64,000 nt of DNA from Gammaproteobacteria bacterium UBA2965 (lineage in GTDB: Bacteria > Pseudomonadota > Gammaproteobacteria > Pseudomonadales > Azotimanducaceae). The position numbers and the translations under genes are program-made. This document shows, piece by piece, positions 46,867 to 55,746 of the stretch (position 1 is the stretch's first letter; each line of letters opens with the position of its first letter). The stretch spans positions 71,772 through 135,771 of the forward strand of contig DEBD01000034.1 in the NCBI GenBank assembly GCA_002348385.1. The letters are read 5' to 3'. The notes below the pieces were generated by a model. It was given only the letters and a program-made list of their open reading frames with translations. It made no database searches and was not told the origin of the DNA.

Positions 46867-48342
46867 CTGGATTACCTTTATAGTGCGGCGCAGTGCCGTG
46901 AGCTGGACCGAATAGCCATTCAAGAGCATGGCATACCGGGGCTTGAACTCATGCAGCGGGCGGGCCGGGCCGCCTTCGCCGAGCTGCTGCAGCGGTGGCC
47001 GGGGGTTAAATCCATCTCGGTGGTCTGCGGCAAGGGTAACAACGCTGGCGACGGATACATCGTGGCCGGCCTAGCGCTGGAGCTGGGTCTGCATGTGCAG
47101 ACCATCCAGGTGGGCGACCCCGGGGATCTCCAGGGAGACGCCGGGCGCGCGCGCGACTGGGCTTATGAGAAGGGGCTTGGGACCGTACACGGTCCCGATG
47201 CCCCCTTGGAGGGCCAGGTGATCGTGGATGCGTTGCTGGGTACCGGATTTGCCGGAGCGTTGCGACCTCAATTCGCCCAGCTCGCCCAGCGAATCAACGA
47301 CTGTGGCGCCGACTGTGGCGTTATGGCGTTGGATATCCCAACCGGCGTGCTAGCCGACACCGGAGTGTCGGTGCCGGGCGCCGTGCGTGCAGACGTTACG
47401 GTCACCTTCATCGGGCGCAAGGCCGGTTTGTTCACGGGCCCAGGCGTTTCACTGGCCGGCGACGTGGTGTACGCGAGTCTGGGGGTGCCCGACGATGTGC
47501 TGCGCGATGTGGCGGGTTGCCCGCTGCTGCGTATGGACGAGCAGCCGTCGCTGCCCGGATACGATCGCAATGCCTACAAGCAGCTGCAGGGCCACGTTGC
47601 CGTGGTGGGCGGAGACAGGGACATGGGGGGCGCGCCGTTGATGGCGGGAGAGGCCGCGCTGCGCATGGGCGCGGGGCTGGTTACCGTCATCACCCGAGCC
47701 GAACATCGAGCCGCAATTCTGTCCCGGCGGCCGGAAATCATGGTGGTGGACGCGGATGATGCCGCCCGCCGCGCCGAGGCTCTGGACCGAGCCAGCGTGC
47801 TGGTCCTTGGCCCGGGATTGGGGCGTGGGGATTGGGGCAGTGCCCTGTTGGCCGAGTCCCTGGCGCTGGGCAAGCCGGCCGTTCTCGATGCCGACGGCCT
47901 GCATGCTTTCGCGGCGCTGCAGGCGGTTCCCGCGGCCCCGCTGGTTGCGACGCCCCACCCCGGTGAGGCCGCCGCGGTCTTGGGCAGCGATTCCGGATCG
48001 GTGCAGGCAGATCGGTTTGAGGCTGCGCGTGAGGTGGCGGCTCGTGTTGGCGGTGTGGCTGTGCTCAAGGGAGCGGGTAGCGTGGTGGCGGAGGCCGACG
48101 GCGTCTGTGGCGTATGCGCCCACGGCAATCCCGGTATGGCGAGTGCCGGCATGGGCGATGTGCTCAGCGGTGTGATCGGCGGGTTGTTGGCTCAGCGTCT
48201 CTCCCCAGTGCGGGCCGCGGTGTTCGGCACCTGTCTGCATAGTGCGGCTGCCGACGCGGCGGCCGGACAAGTTGGCCAACGCAGTCTGGTGGCCACCGAT
48301 CTGTTGCCTGCCATGATCGATATCCTGCGAAGCGCTCAATGA
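46867..48342 (+). CDS. nnr: Bifunctional NAD(P)HX epimerase/dehydratase, probable CTG start
   Basis: Repairs hydrated NADH and NADPH. The N-terminal YjeF_N epimerase (to about residue 210) shows VVCGKGNNAGDGYIVAGLAL; the C-terminal ADP-dependent dehydratase shows GPGLGRGDWG, ATPHPGEAAAVLG and GMASAGMGDVLSGVIGG. CTG 46867 gives LDYLYSAAQCRELDRIAIQE, where homologues begin, with GGAG 7 bases ahead. The only earlier canonical in-frame start is GTG 46801, three bases from the queG ATG and upstream of a TATAAT box. The stop overlaps tsaE by 4 bases. Confidence 0.85.
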   Translation: MDYLYSAAQCRELDRIAIQEHGIPGLELMQRAGRAAFAELLQRWPGVKSISVVCGKGNNAGDGYIVAGLALELGLHVQTIQVGDPGDLQGDAGRARDWAYEKGLGTVHGPDAPLEGQVIVDALLGTGFAGALRPQFAQLAQRINDCGADCGVMALDIPTGVLADTGVSVPGAVRADVTVTFIGRKAGLFTGPGVSLAGDVVYASLGVPDDVLRDVAGCPLLRMDEQPSLPGYDRNAYKQLQGHVAVVGGDRDMGGAPLMAGEAALRMGAGLVTVITRAEHRAAILSRRPEIMVVDADDAARRAEALDRASVLVLGPGLGRGDWGSALLAESLALGKPAVLDADGLHAFAALQAVPAAPLVATPHPGEAAAVLGSDSGSVQADRFEAAREVAARVGGVAVLKGAGSVVAEADGVCGVCAHGNPGMASAGMGDVLSGVIGGLLAQRLSPVRAAVFGTCLHSAAADAAAGQVGQRSLVATDLLPAMIDILRSAQ

Positions 48343-48770
48343 AGCGTGTGGCAAGCGATTTTCTGCCCGACGAGCGCGCCACGCTCGCCTACGCAGAAAA
48401 ATTGCAGAGTTTCCTGCGTCCGGGCGCTCTGGTGTTTCTGCGCGGCGAGTTGGGAGCTGGAAAGACCACCCTGGTCAGGGGCATACTGCGCCGGTTGGGT
48501 CATGAGGGGTCTGTCAAAAGCCCTACATACACGCTTCTCGAGCCCTACGAGACGGGATCCGGAGACGTCTTCCACTTCGACTTCTACCGCATCTCCGACT
48601 CTTCCGAGCTCGACTTCATTGGGATCGATGAACTCATCGAGAGCAAAGCCATCAAATTCGTTGAGTGGGCCGAAAGAGTCTCCTCCCGGCTTCCCGAACC
48701 CGATCTGGAGATTCGCCTCGAGGTGGAAGGTGCTGGACGTACGATTGAAGTTTACGAGAATGTTCAGTAA
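48339..48770 (+). CDS. tsaE: tRNA t6A synthesis ATPase TsaE
   Basis: 143 residues. TsaE works with TsaB and TsaD to make threonylcarbamoyladenosine at position 37 of ANN-decoding tRNAs. The P-loop GELGAGKTTLVRG lies near residue 37 and the HFDFYRI motif near residue 78. It overlaps nnr by ATGA and the amidase by 11 bases, matching the common nnr-tsaE-amidase order. Confidence 0.95.
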   Translation: MKRVASDFLPDERATLAYAEKLQSFLRPGALVFLRGELGAGKTTLVRGILRRLGHEGSVKSPTYTLLEPYETGSGDVFHFDFYRISDSSELDFIGIDELIESKAIKFVEWAERVSSRLPEPDLEIRLEVEGAGRTIEVYENVQ

Positions 48771-50103
48771 CCGCTGGACTGTTTGTTGCGCGCGGCTTTT
48801 TGCGTTTGCTTGGTTGTTGATCGTCCAAAGCGCGTTCGCCCTGGAGCTGGAAGGCGTGCGCATGCACGACGCGCCGGACTACACCCGCGTGGTACTGGAC
48901 GTGTCCGCCAAGGCGCGTTACGACCTGTTTACCCTGCGTAACCCTGACCGCGTGGTGATAGATCTCGACGACACGGTGCTGGCCCCGGGTTTCGATCCGG
49001 CCGCCGCGCCGGTGGCTGGCGAGCGGGTTCGCGGGTTGCGGGCAGCGCCCCGAGGCAATGGCTACCGGGTGGTTCTTGACGTGGCCCTGCCGTTGGATCC
49101 CAAGGGGTTCACGCTGGCGCCCGTTGAGCCCTATGGCCACCGTCTGGTGGTGGATCTGTATTCGGGTCAGCCTAAGCGCAGCAAGCCGGTAAGCGCGCCG
49201 CGTAACGAAGACAAGCGCGACGTGGTGATCGCCATCGACGCGGGGCACGGTGGGGAAGACCCCGGCGCCCTGGGCCCCAGAGTGGGTCGCTCGCGCATCC
49301 AGGAGAAGGTGGTGGTGCTGCAGATCGCGGGGCGGTTGCGCGACAAGCTGGATCGCACCCCGGGGTACCGCGCGCTCATGGTGCGCACCGGCGACTACTA
49401 CATCGCGCTGCGAAAGCGCGTGGAAATCGCGCGGGATGCCCGTGCAGACCTTCTCATGTCGATCCACGCGGATGCATTTCGTAGCGCCTCGGTGTCCGGC
49501 GCGTCCGTCTACACCCTCTCCGAGAGAGGCGCCAGTAGCGAAAACGCGCGCTGGCTGGCGGAAAAGGAGAATCGTTCGGACCTCATCGGTGGCGTGGGTG
49601 GCGTCAGCCTCGACGACAAGGACGACCTGCTGGCCCACGTGTTGCTGGACCTGTCCATGGACGCCAGCCGCTCGGCGAGCATTCTGGCGGGCGAGCTGCT
49701 GGTCACGGAGTTGTCGCGTGTGGCGAAGATGCACAAGCGGCGCGTCGAGCAGGCCGGATTTGCAGTGTTGAAATCTCCCGACGTGCCCTCGGTGCTGGTG
49801 GAGACGGGTTACATTTCCAATCCGGGTGAGGCGCGCCGATTGCACAGCCCGGCCTATCAGGAGAAGATCGCCACAGCGCTTTTCGAGGGCGTTCGCGCCT
49901 ATATGGAACAACAAGCACCCGCGGGATCTTTGATTGCCTGGCAGCGCGAGCAGGGCGGCGTGCGCTACACCATCGCTCGTGGCGATACCCTGTCGGGAAT
50001 CGCCGTGCGCTACGGCACCAGCACGCGGCGCATCAAGGAGGCCAACGGCCTGTCGGGTGATCGAATTCGCGCGGGCCAAGTCATCATCATCCCGGCCGGC
50101 TGA
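48760..50103 (+). CDS. N-acetylmuramoyl-L-alanine amidase (AmiB/AmiC type)
   Basis: 447 residues from ATG 48760. It has a signal peptide (ARLFAFAWLLIVQSAFA), an AMIN domain (about 30-135) for septal targeting, an Amidase_3 zinc domain (about 150-380: AIDAGHGGEDPG, SIHADAF, LVETGYISNPGEARRL) and a C-terminal LysM domain (about 403-446). It splits the peptide from murein during cell separation in the periplasm. The regulatory helix that blocks the zinc site in such amidases (around VGGVSLDDKDD) is visible, so an EnvC/NlpD-like activator is expected. Confidence 0.93.
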   Translation: MFSNRWTVCCARLFAFAWLLIVQSAFALELEGVRMHDAPDYTRVVLDVSAKARYDLFTLRNPDRVVIDLDDTVLAPGFDPAAAPVAGERVRGLRAAPRGNGYRVVLDVALPLDPKGFTLAPVEPYGHRLVVDLYSGQPKRSKPVSAPRNEDKRDVVIAIDAGHGGEDPGALGPRVGRSRIQEKVVVLQIAGRLRDKLDRTPGYRALMVRTGDYYIALRKRVEIARDARADLLMSIHADAFRSASVSGASVYTLSERGASSENARWLAEKENRSDLIGGVGGVSLDDKDDLLAHVLLDLSMDASRSASILAGELLVTELSRVAKMHKRRVEQAGFAVLKSPDVPSVLVETGYISNPGEARRLHSPAYQEKIATALFEGVRAYMEQQAPAGSLIAWQREQGGVRYTIARGDTLSGIAVRYGTSTRRIKEANGLSGDRIRAGQVIIIPAG

Positions 50104-50105
50104 GC

Positions 50106-51854
50106 TTGCTGCGGCGCGTACAACCTTTAGATGCCCTGGTGGCAGATCAGATCGCCGCCGGCGAGGTGGTGGAACGGCCGGCCTCGGTGGTCAAGGAGCT
50201 CATCGAGAACAGCCTGGATGCGGGGGCGCGCAGCATTCGCGTGCAGACCCAGCAGGGTGGTGTAAAGCGGATTGTGGTGACCGACGATGGCTCGGGCATG
50301 CATGCCGACGATGTGGCGCTGGCGCTGTCGCGTCACACCACGAGCAAGATTCGCAGTGCTGACGACCTGGTAGGAATAGCGAGCCTCGGCTTTCGCGGCG
50401 AGGCGCTGGCCAGCGTTGCGTCGGTTGCCCGGGCGCGCATCTGTTCGCGTGCTGAGGGAGCGGCCCATGCCAGCCAGGTGGAGGTGCACGGTGGCCACCG
50501 GATGCCAGTAGCGCCGGGCGCCCATCCCCTTGGCACCACGGTGGAGGTGACGGATCTGTTCTTCAACACCCCTGCTCGGCGCAAGTTTCTTAAGACCGAG
50601 CGTACCGAGCAGCGTCATATCGACCTCGTGGTGCGGCGCCTGGCGTTGGGCGACTTCAATGTGTCCTTCGAACTCGACCAGGGCGGAGGGAAGCCGCTGG
50701 TACTTCCCGCCGGCGACCCGCACCGGCGCCTTGAGCGCTTGCTGGGCCAGGGCTTCGTGGACGCGAGCCTGGCCGTTGATGAAGCCCGCGACCCTTACCG
50801 TCTGTGGGGATGGGTGGGCTTGCCCACGTACTCACGCAGCCAGGCCGATCAGCAGTACTTCTTCGTCAACGGCCGCGTGGTGCGCGACAAGCTGGTGGCG
50901 CACGCTATCCGGCAGGCGTACCGCGACGTGCTGTTTCACGGCAGGCATCCCGTATTCGCCCTCTATCTAGAGCTGCCGGCCCAGGGGGTGGACGTGAACG
51001 TGCACCCCACCAAGCACGAGGTGCGATTTCGCGACGCCCGCGCCGTGCACGACTTTGTTTTCGGCACGCTCAATCGTGCGTTGCGTGAGGTTCGACCGAC
51101 CGATCAGGCCGAGCCGTTGCCGCCTTCGTCGTCGACGTCCTGGAGTCAGCCCGGGCTGGGATTGGCCAGATCCACGCTCTCTGCCCAGCGTTCTCCGCTG
51201 AGCCTGGCCGAGGCCTTCGCGCAGGCGGAGCCCCTCACTGTGAGCGAATCTCCAGGTGACGAGGCCCAGGTTCCGCCCTTGGGCTTCGCGCTGGCCCAGC
51301 TTCACGGCGTGTATGTGCTCGCGCAGAACCAGCAGGGTCTGGTGGTGGTGGACATGCACGCGGCTCACGAACGCATTACGTATGAAAAGCTTAAGGCCCA
51401 GTGCGCGGCGGATCAGATTCCCCAGCAGCGCCTGCTGGTTCCCGTGCGTGTGGATGTCAGTGAAAACGAGGCTGAGCTGTGCGAGTCCACGGCGGAGCTA
51501 CTCGCCGAGATGGGGTTGGTGGTGGATCGCAGCGGTCCCCAGACCCTGGCGGTTCGGGCCGTACCCGTGCTGCTATCGGACGACAATGCGGAGCGCCTGC
51601 TGCGCGACGTGCTGGCGGATCTGGTGGAGTTCGGCGGCAGCGAGCGCGTGCGCGAGCGCCAGCAGGATCTGCTCGCCACCATGGCTTGTCACGGCTCGCT
51701 GCGCGCCAACCGGGCGTTGAGCATCCCCGAGATGAACGCGCTGCTGCGCGAGATGGAGCAGACCGAGAACGCCGGTCAGTGTAACCACGGCAGGCCGACC
51801 TATCTGGTCCAGAGCATGGCTGACCTGGATCGGCTGTTTCTGCGCGGGCAGTAG
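50106..51854 (+). CDS. mutL: DNA mismatch repair protein MutL
   Basis: 582 residues from TTG 50106. GHKL ATPase motifs: VVKELIENSLDAGA near residue 31, DDGSGMHADD near residue 60 and LGFRGEALASVASV near residue 95. The C-terminal part contains DMHAAHERITYE, which satisfies the DxHA-x2-E-x4-E metal-binding motif of endonuclease-type MutL, common in species without MutH. It begins two bases after the amidase stop. miaA follows after 11 bases. Confidence 0.96.
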   Translation: MLRRVQPLDALVADQIAAGEVVERPASVVKELIENSLDAGARSIRVQTQQGGVKRIVVTDDGSGMHADDVALALSRHTTSKIRSADDLVGIASLGFRGEALASVASVARARICSRAEGAAHASQVEVHGGHRMPVAPGAHPLGTTVEVTDLFFNTPARRKFLKTERTEQRHIDLVVRRLALGDFNVSFELDQGGGKPLVLPAGDPHRRLERLLGQGFVDASLAVDEARDPYRLWGWVGLPTYSRSQADQQYFFVNGRVVRDKLVAHAIRQAYRDVLFHGRHPVFALYLELPAQGVDVNVHPTKHEVRFRDARAVHDFVFGTLNRALREVRPTDQAEPLPPSSSTSWSQPGLGLARSTLSAQRSPLSLAEAFAQAEPLTVSESPGDEAQVPPLGFALAQLHGVYVLAQNQQGLVVVDMHAAHERITYEKLKAQCAADQIPQQRLLVPVRVDVSENEAELCESTAELLAEMGLVVDRSGPQTLAVRAVPVLLSDDNAERLLRDVLADLVEFGGSERVRERQQDLLATMACHGSLRANRALSIPEMNALLREMEQTENAGQCNHGRPTYLVQSMADLDRLFLRGQ

Positions 51855-51865
51855 CTGCGTAGGCA

Positions 51866-52819
51866 GTGTTCGACTTCGACCCAAACGGCCGTGTGCTCGC
51901 CATTACCGGACCTACGGCGGTGGGCAAGACCGATACCGCAGTAGCCCTGGCCGAGCACGTTCCCATGCATCTCATCAGTATGGATTCAGCGCTCGTGTAT
52001 CGGGGCATGGACATTGGCACGGCGAGGCCCGACGCCGAACTGCTGCAGCAGCACCCTCACGCGCTGCTGGATATTCGGGATCCCAGCCAGACGTACTCCG
52101 CCGCCGAGTTCGTAGTTGACGCGGATCGCGAGGTGCGATGGGCGTGGGCGCATTCCCGGCTGCCGGTGTTGGTTGGCGGCACCATGCTCTATCTGCGCGC
52201 GTTTCGTGACGGTTTGGCGAATCTGCCCCCCGCTGATGCACAGGTGCGCGCGGAGATTGTCCGACAAGCGGACAAGGAAGGATGGCCTGCGCTACACGCC
52301 CAGCTTGCGCGTATCGACCCCCAGGCTGCTGCCTCGATACACCCGCAAAACACGCAGCGCCTGCAGCGTGCGCTGGAGGTGCACCGGCTCACCGGCGAGC
52401 CAATTTCCGGATTCTGGCGCGAGCAGCAGGCCACCTCTGTGTCGTCTCGACTTGGTGCCCGGTTGGCGGTGGTCGCATTAATCCCGGATTCCCGACCGGC
52501 TTTGCATCAGCGGATCATGCAGCGCTTCCGCGGCATGCTGGAGCACGGTCTGATCGATGAAGTGCGCGGTTTGCGCGAGCGCGGTGATCTGCATCTAGGA
52601 CTGCCGTCCATGCGTTCGGTGGGATACCGGCAGACATGGGAGCATTTGGATGGCCGCTTCGACTACGAAGAACTCGCCGAGCGCGGCGCAGCCGCCACCC
52701 GACAGCTCGCTAAACGGCAGCTCACCTGGTTGAGGGGTTGGGATTGGGCGCAAGCTTTTGCGCCGGACGATGGCCAAGGAGTGCGCGCGGTCATTGATGC
52801 GCTCGTGCGCGCGTCATGA
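51866..52819 (+). CDS. miaA: tRNA dimethylallyltransferase
   Basis: 317 residues from GTG 51866. MiaA adds the dimethylallyl group to A37 of UNN-decoding tRNAs. The P-loop GPTAVGKT is at residues 14-21, SMDSALVYRGMDIGTA near residue 38 and GGTMLYLRAFRDGL near residue 105. The C-terminus with RQLAKRQLTWLRG is complete. The following 149 bases up to hfq hold no gene and probably carry an hfq promoter, though no box is convincing. Confidence 0.95.
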   Translation: MFDFDPNGRVLAITGPTAVGKTDTAVALAEHVPMHLISMDSALVYRGMDIGTARPDAELLQQHPHALLDIRDPSQTYSAAEFVVDADREVRWAWAHSRLPVLVGGTMLYLRAFRDGLANLPPADAQVRAEIVRQADKEGWPALHAQLARIDPQAAASIHPQNTQRLQRALEVHRLTGEPISGFWREQQATSVSSRLGARLAVVALIPDSRPALHQRIMQRFRGMLEHGLIDEVRGLRERGDLHLGLPSMRSVGYRQTWEHLDGRFDYEELAERGAAATRQLAKRQLTWLRGWDWAQAFAPDDGQGVRAVIDALVRAS

Positions 52820-52968
52820 GGCGCATGCGGCCGGTCTGGCAGCGTGCGTCCTGGGTTGGCTTGCAATATCCAGAGGGTGTCGCCATAGTAAAAATTCGAC
52901 TGATAAGGATATAGGGTGCTTGCCGCTGCAGGGAATTTGATGCGTGGCAAGGCTCCAAGGAGATTGCG

Positions 52969-53217
52969 ATGTCAAAAGGGCACTCACTACAAGACCCTTA
53001 CTTGAATACGTTGCGCAAAGAGAGAATTCCCGTTTCGATCTACCTGGTGAATGGAATCAAGCTGCAGGGCCAGATAGAGTCGTTCGACCAATTCGTAGTG
53101 CTCCTGCGCAATTCGGTCAGTCAGATGGTATACAAACACGCCATCTCCACCGTAGTCCCATCGAGAAACGTCCGGCTTTCCGGATCCGGTGGTGGTGATA
53201 ACGCCTCCGACGATTAG
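52969..53217 (+). CDS. hfq: RNA chaperone Hfq
   Basis: 82 residues. Hfq forms a hexamer that pairs small RNAs with mRNAs. Sm1 is IPVSIYLVNGIKLQGQIESF with the proximal-face residues, and Sm2 is YKHAISTVVPS. Gln8 and Phe42-region residues of the RNA-binding face are kept. The tail is short (SGSGGGDNASDD), as in Pseudomonas. AAGGAGA lies 6 bases before the ATG. A hairpin follows before hflX. Confidence 0.97.
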   Translation: MSKGHSLQDPYLNTLRKERIPVSIYLVNGIKLQGQIESFDQFVVLLRNSVSQMVYKHAISTVVPSRNVRLSGSGGGDNASDD

Positions 53218-53220
53218 CCT

Positions 53221-53257
53221 GCAGCACGCGGCGCTGCTGGGGGTTTGATTGTTTTTT
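53221..53257 (+). terminator. Hairpin and T-run between hfq and hflX
   Basis: GCAGC (53221-53225) pairs with GCTGC (53233-53237), and a run of six T (53252-53257) follows after 14 bases. The T-run is inside the first codons of hflX (TTG 53249). It may act as a partial terminator or a structure near the start site that lowers hflX expression relative to hfq. The gap to the T-run is longer than in a classic terminator. Confidence 0.35.
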
Positions 53258-54535
53258 GAACGGCCCGAAGCGGGCCGACGCGCGCTGCTTCTGCGGGTTC
53301 ATTTCTCGGATTTTCACGCCCAGGGCGACGACAGCCACGCCTACGCGGAGGCGCCGGCACAAGCCGAAGCGCTGGAACTAGCGCGCAGCGCGGAAATCGA
53401 TGTGGTGGAAGTGGTTACCGCCAAACGCAGAACGCCGCACCCCAGATGGTTCGTGGGCAGCGGAAAGCTCGAAGAGATCTCACGGGCCATGGCGGCGAAC
53501 AGGTGCGACCTTTTGTTGGTCAATCACGACCTCAGCGCCGGCCAGCAGCGCGATCTGGAGACGCACCTGCGCGCACGTGTGCTTACCCGTACCGAGCTGA
53601 TCCTCACCATCTTCGCAGCTCGCGCCAGAACCTATGAAGGGCAGTTGCAGGTAGAGCTCGCTCAGCTCAAGCACGCCCAGACCCGCCTGGTGCGTGGTTG
53701 GACCCACCTGGACCGGCAGAAGGGCGGCATCGGCTTGCGCGGCGCGGGGGAAACCCAGATCGAGATGGACCAGCGCATGCTGGGAGCGCGCGTCAAGCGC
53801 GTGCAGAAAAAGCTGGCCGACGTGCGTCGCCGCCGCGCTCAGAGCCGCCGTCGCCGTCGCCGCGAGAGTGTTCGCACGGTGGCACTGGTGGGCTATACCA
53901 ATGCGGGCAAATCCACGTTGTTCAATGCGTTGACTCGCGCCACCGTGCTGGCCGAAGACAAGCTGTTCGCCACTCTGGACCCGACCCACCGGCGTGTGAC
54001 CGTACCTGGCGCCGGCGATGTAGTGTTGATCGACACCGTGGGTTTCATCAACCACCTGCCCCATGATCTGGTGGAGGCGTTCAAGGCCACCCTGGAGGAA
54101 GTCAGTGCCGCAGACCTGCTGCTGCACGTGGTGGATGCTAGCTGCGAGAATCCCTCGGACAGAATAGACCAGGTAAACGACGTACTCTCTGAGATCGGCG
54201 CGCTGGAGGTCGCCACTGTGGTGGTCTACAACAAGGTTGATGTGGCGGGCGCCCACGTCGGGCTGTCGCACGCCAACGTGGCCTACGTGAGCGCTCGTGA
54301 CTGTGATGGGTTGGAAGAACTCATCGAGCTGATAGCCCAACGGCTGGGAGTGGGCGCTAACCCCGCTACGGTTACCCTGCCGGTCGAAGACGGCAAAACC
54401 CGCGCCTGGTTGTATCGTATTGGCGCGGTGGTGGACGAGCAGCTTGGCGAGGACGGCACCATTGCCCTGCAGGTCAGGGCCGACAAACGACTTATGGAAC
54501 GCCTCCAGAACATTCCCAGGGTTTCTTGCAGGTGA
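53249..54535 (+). CDS. hflX: GTPase HflX
   Basis: 428 residues from TTG 53249 (MFFERPEAGRRALLL, close to the usual start). HflX binds 50S subunits and splits stalled or heat-damaged ribosomes. The N-terminal HflX domain shows PHPRWFVGSGKLEEI and WTHLDRQKGGIGLRGAGETQ. The G domain shows GYTNAGKSTLFNALT near residue 213, DTVGFINHLPHDLVEAFKAT near residue 261 and NKVD near residue 328. Confidence 0.95.
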   Translation: MFFERPEAGRRALLLRVHFSDFHAQGDDSHAYAEAPAQAEALELARSAEIDVVEVVTAKRRTPHPRWFVGSGKLEEISRAMAANRCDLLLVNHDLSAGQQRDLETHLRARVLTRTELILTIFAARARTYEGQLQVELAQLKHAQTRLVRGWTHLDRQKGGIGLRGAGETQIEMDQRMLGARVKRVQKKLADVRRRRAQSRRRRRRESVRTVALVGYTNAGKSTLFNALTRATVLAEDKLFATLDPTHRRVTVPGAGDVVLIDTVGFINHLPHDLVEAFKATLEEVSAADLLLHVVDASCENPSDRIDQVNDVLSEIGALEVATVVVYNKVDVAGAHVGLSHANVAYVSARDCDGLEELIELIAQRLGVGANPATVTLPVEDGKTRAWLYRIGAVVDEQLGEDGTIALQVRADKRLMERLQNIPRVSCR

Positions 54536-54594
54536 ACGAAGGCGTCCCTAGAATCTTACCCCTGCCCAACTAACTCTTGCAGGAGTACCTTTAA

Positions 54595-55737
54595 ATGGCC
54601 TGGAACGAGCCCGGCGGCGGCGGCGGCAAAGACCCTTGGGGCAACCGAGGTGATCAAGGCCCCCCCGACCTAGATGAAGCGTTCAAGAAGCTTCAGTCAC
54701 AGCTGTCTGGAATTTTCGGCGGTGGCCGGGGTGGTGGAGGCGGTGCTGGCGCCGGCCAGCTTACCGGCGGGCTGCTGGGGTTGATCGTATTCGGTCTGCT
54801 CATCGTTTATGGCTTGTGGGGTGTGTATCAGATCGACGAGCAGGAGCGCGGCGTGGTGTTCCGCTTCGGTGCGGCCCAGGAAACGGCAGTGGGGCCCGGG
54901 TTGCACTGGAACCCGCCCATCATCGATGTGGTGGAAAAGGTCAACGTCACCCGGGTGAACTCCCATCAGCATACCGCGCTGATGCTCACGGAAGACGAGA
55001 ACATCGTGGATGTGTCGCTGACCGTTCAGTACGTTGTTAACGATCCGCTTGCCTACCTGGTCAACGTTAAGCGGCCCGAAAACAGCCTGGATCACGCCAC
55101 CGAAAGCGCTTTGCGGCATGTGGTGGGCAGCTCGGTGATGGATGATGTCATCACCTCTGGTCGTGCGGCCATTGCCGCAGAGGTGCAGGAGCGCCTGCAG
55201 AACTATATCGACACCTATGGCACGGGCATTCTGCTGAGCAAGGTGAACATCGATGAAAGCGCGCCGCCCAATCAGGTGCGCGATGCGTTCAACGACGTAC
55301 AGAAAGCTAAAGAGGACGAGCAGCGCATCATCAACGAGGCCAACGCGTATGCCGAGAGCGTTATCCCCACGGCCCGCGGTGAGGCGCAGAAGCTCATCGA
55401 GCAAGCTAACGCCTATCGTGACCAGGTTGTTGCCCGAGCCACGGGTGAAGCGCGCCGATTTGAGCAGCTCTTGAGCGAGTATCAGCTGGCCGAGGATGTT
55501 ACCCGCGATCGTTTGTATATCGATGCCATGGAGTCCGTGTTGAGCCGCTCTAGCAAGATCATGATCGACGTGGAGGGTGGCAACAATCTGATGTATCTGC
55601 CTTTGGACCGGCTCAACCAACCCCTGTCCGGCGTGGGTGGTGCCGCCACTCAGGAATCCGTGCGCGGCATCGCGGACGCCGTGCTGCGGGAGATCAACGA
55701 TCGAATTGCCACTGGGCGCGCGCGCGACAGCCGCTGA
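54595..55737 (+). CDS. hflK: HflK, FtsH modulator subunit
   Basis: 380 residues. HflK and HflC form a periplasmic-facing cage around FtsH in the inner membrane. It has a Gly-rich N-terminus (EPGGGGGKDPWGN), one membrane helix near residues 62-82 (LLGLIVFGLLIVYGLWGVY), then an SPFH/band-7 domain (QIDEQERGVVFRFGAAQE) and a helical region rich in Ala and Glu. The start is ATG 54595 with a Shine-Dalgarno GCAGGAG. It is 9 bases from hflC. Confidence 0.96.
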   Translation: MAWNEPGGGGGKDPWGNRGDQGPPDLDEAFKKLQSQLSGIFGGGRGGGGGAGAGQLTGGLLGLIVFGLLIVYGLWGVYQIDEQERGVVFRFGAAQETAVGPGLHWNPPIIDVVEKVNVTRVNSHQHTALMLTEDENIVDVSLTVQYVVNDPLAYLVNVKRPENSLDHATESALRHVVGSSVMDDVITSGRAAIAAEVQERLQNYIDTYGTGILLSKVNIDESAPPNQVRDAFNDVQKAKEDEQRIINEANAYAESVIPTARGEAQKLIEQANAYRDQVVARATGEARRFEQLLSEYQLAEDVTRDRLYIDAMESVLSRSSKIMIDVEGGNNLMYLPLDRLNQPLSGVGGAATQESVRGIADAVLREINDRIATGRARDSR

Positions 55738-55746
55738 GGTAAAGCC

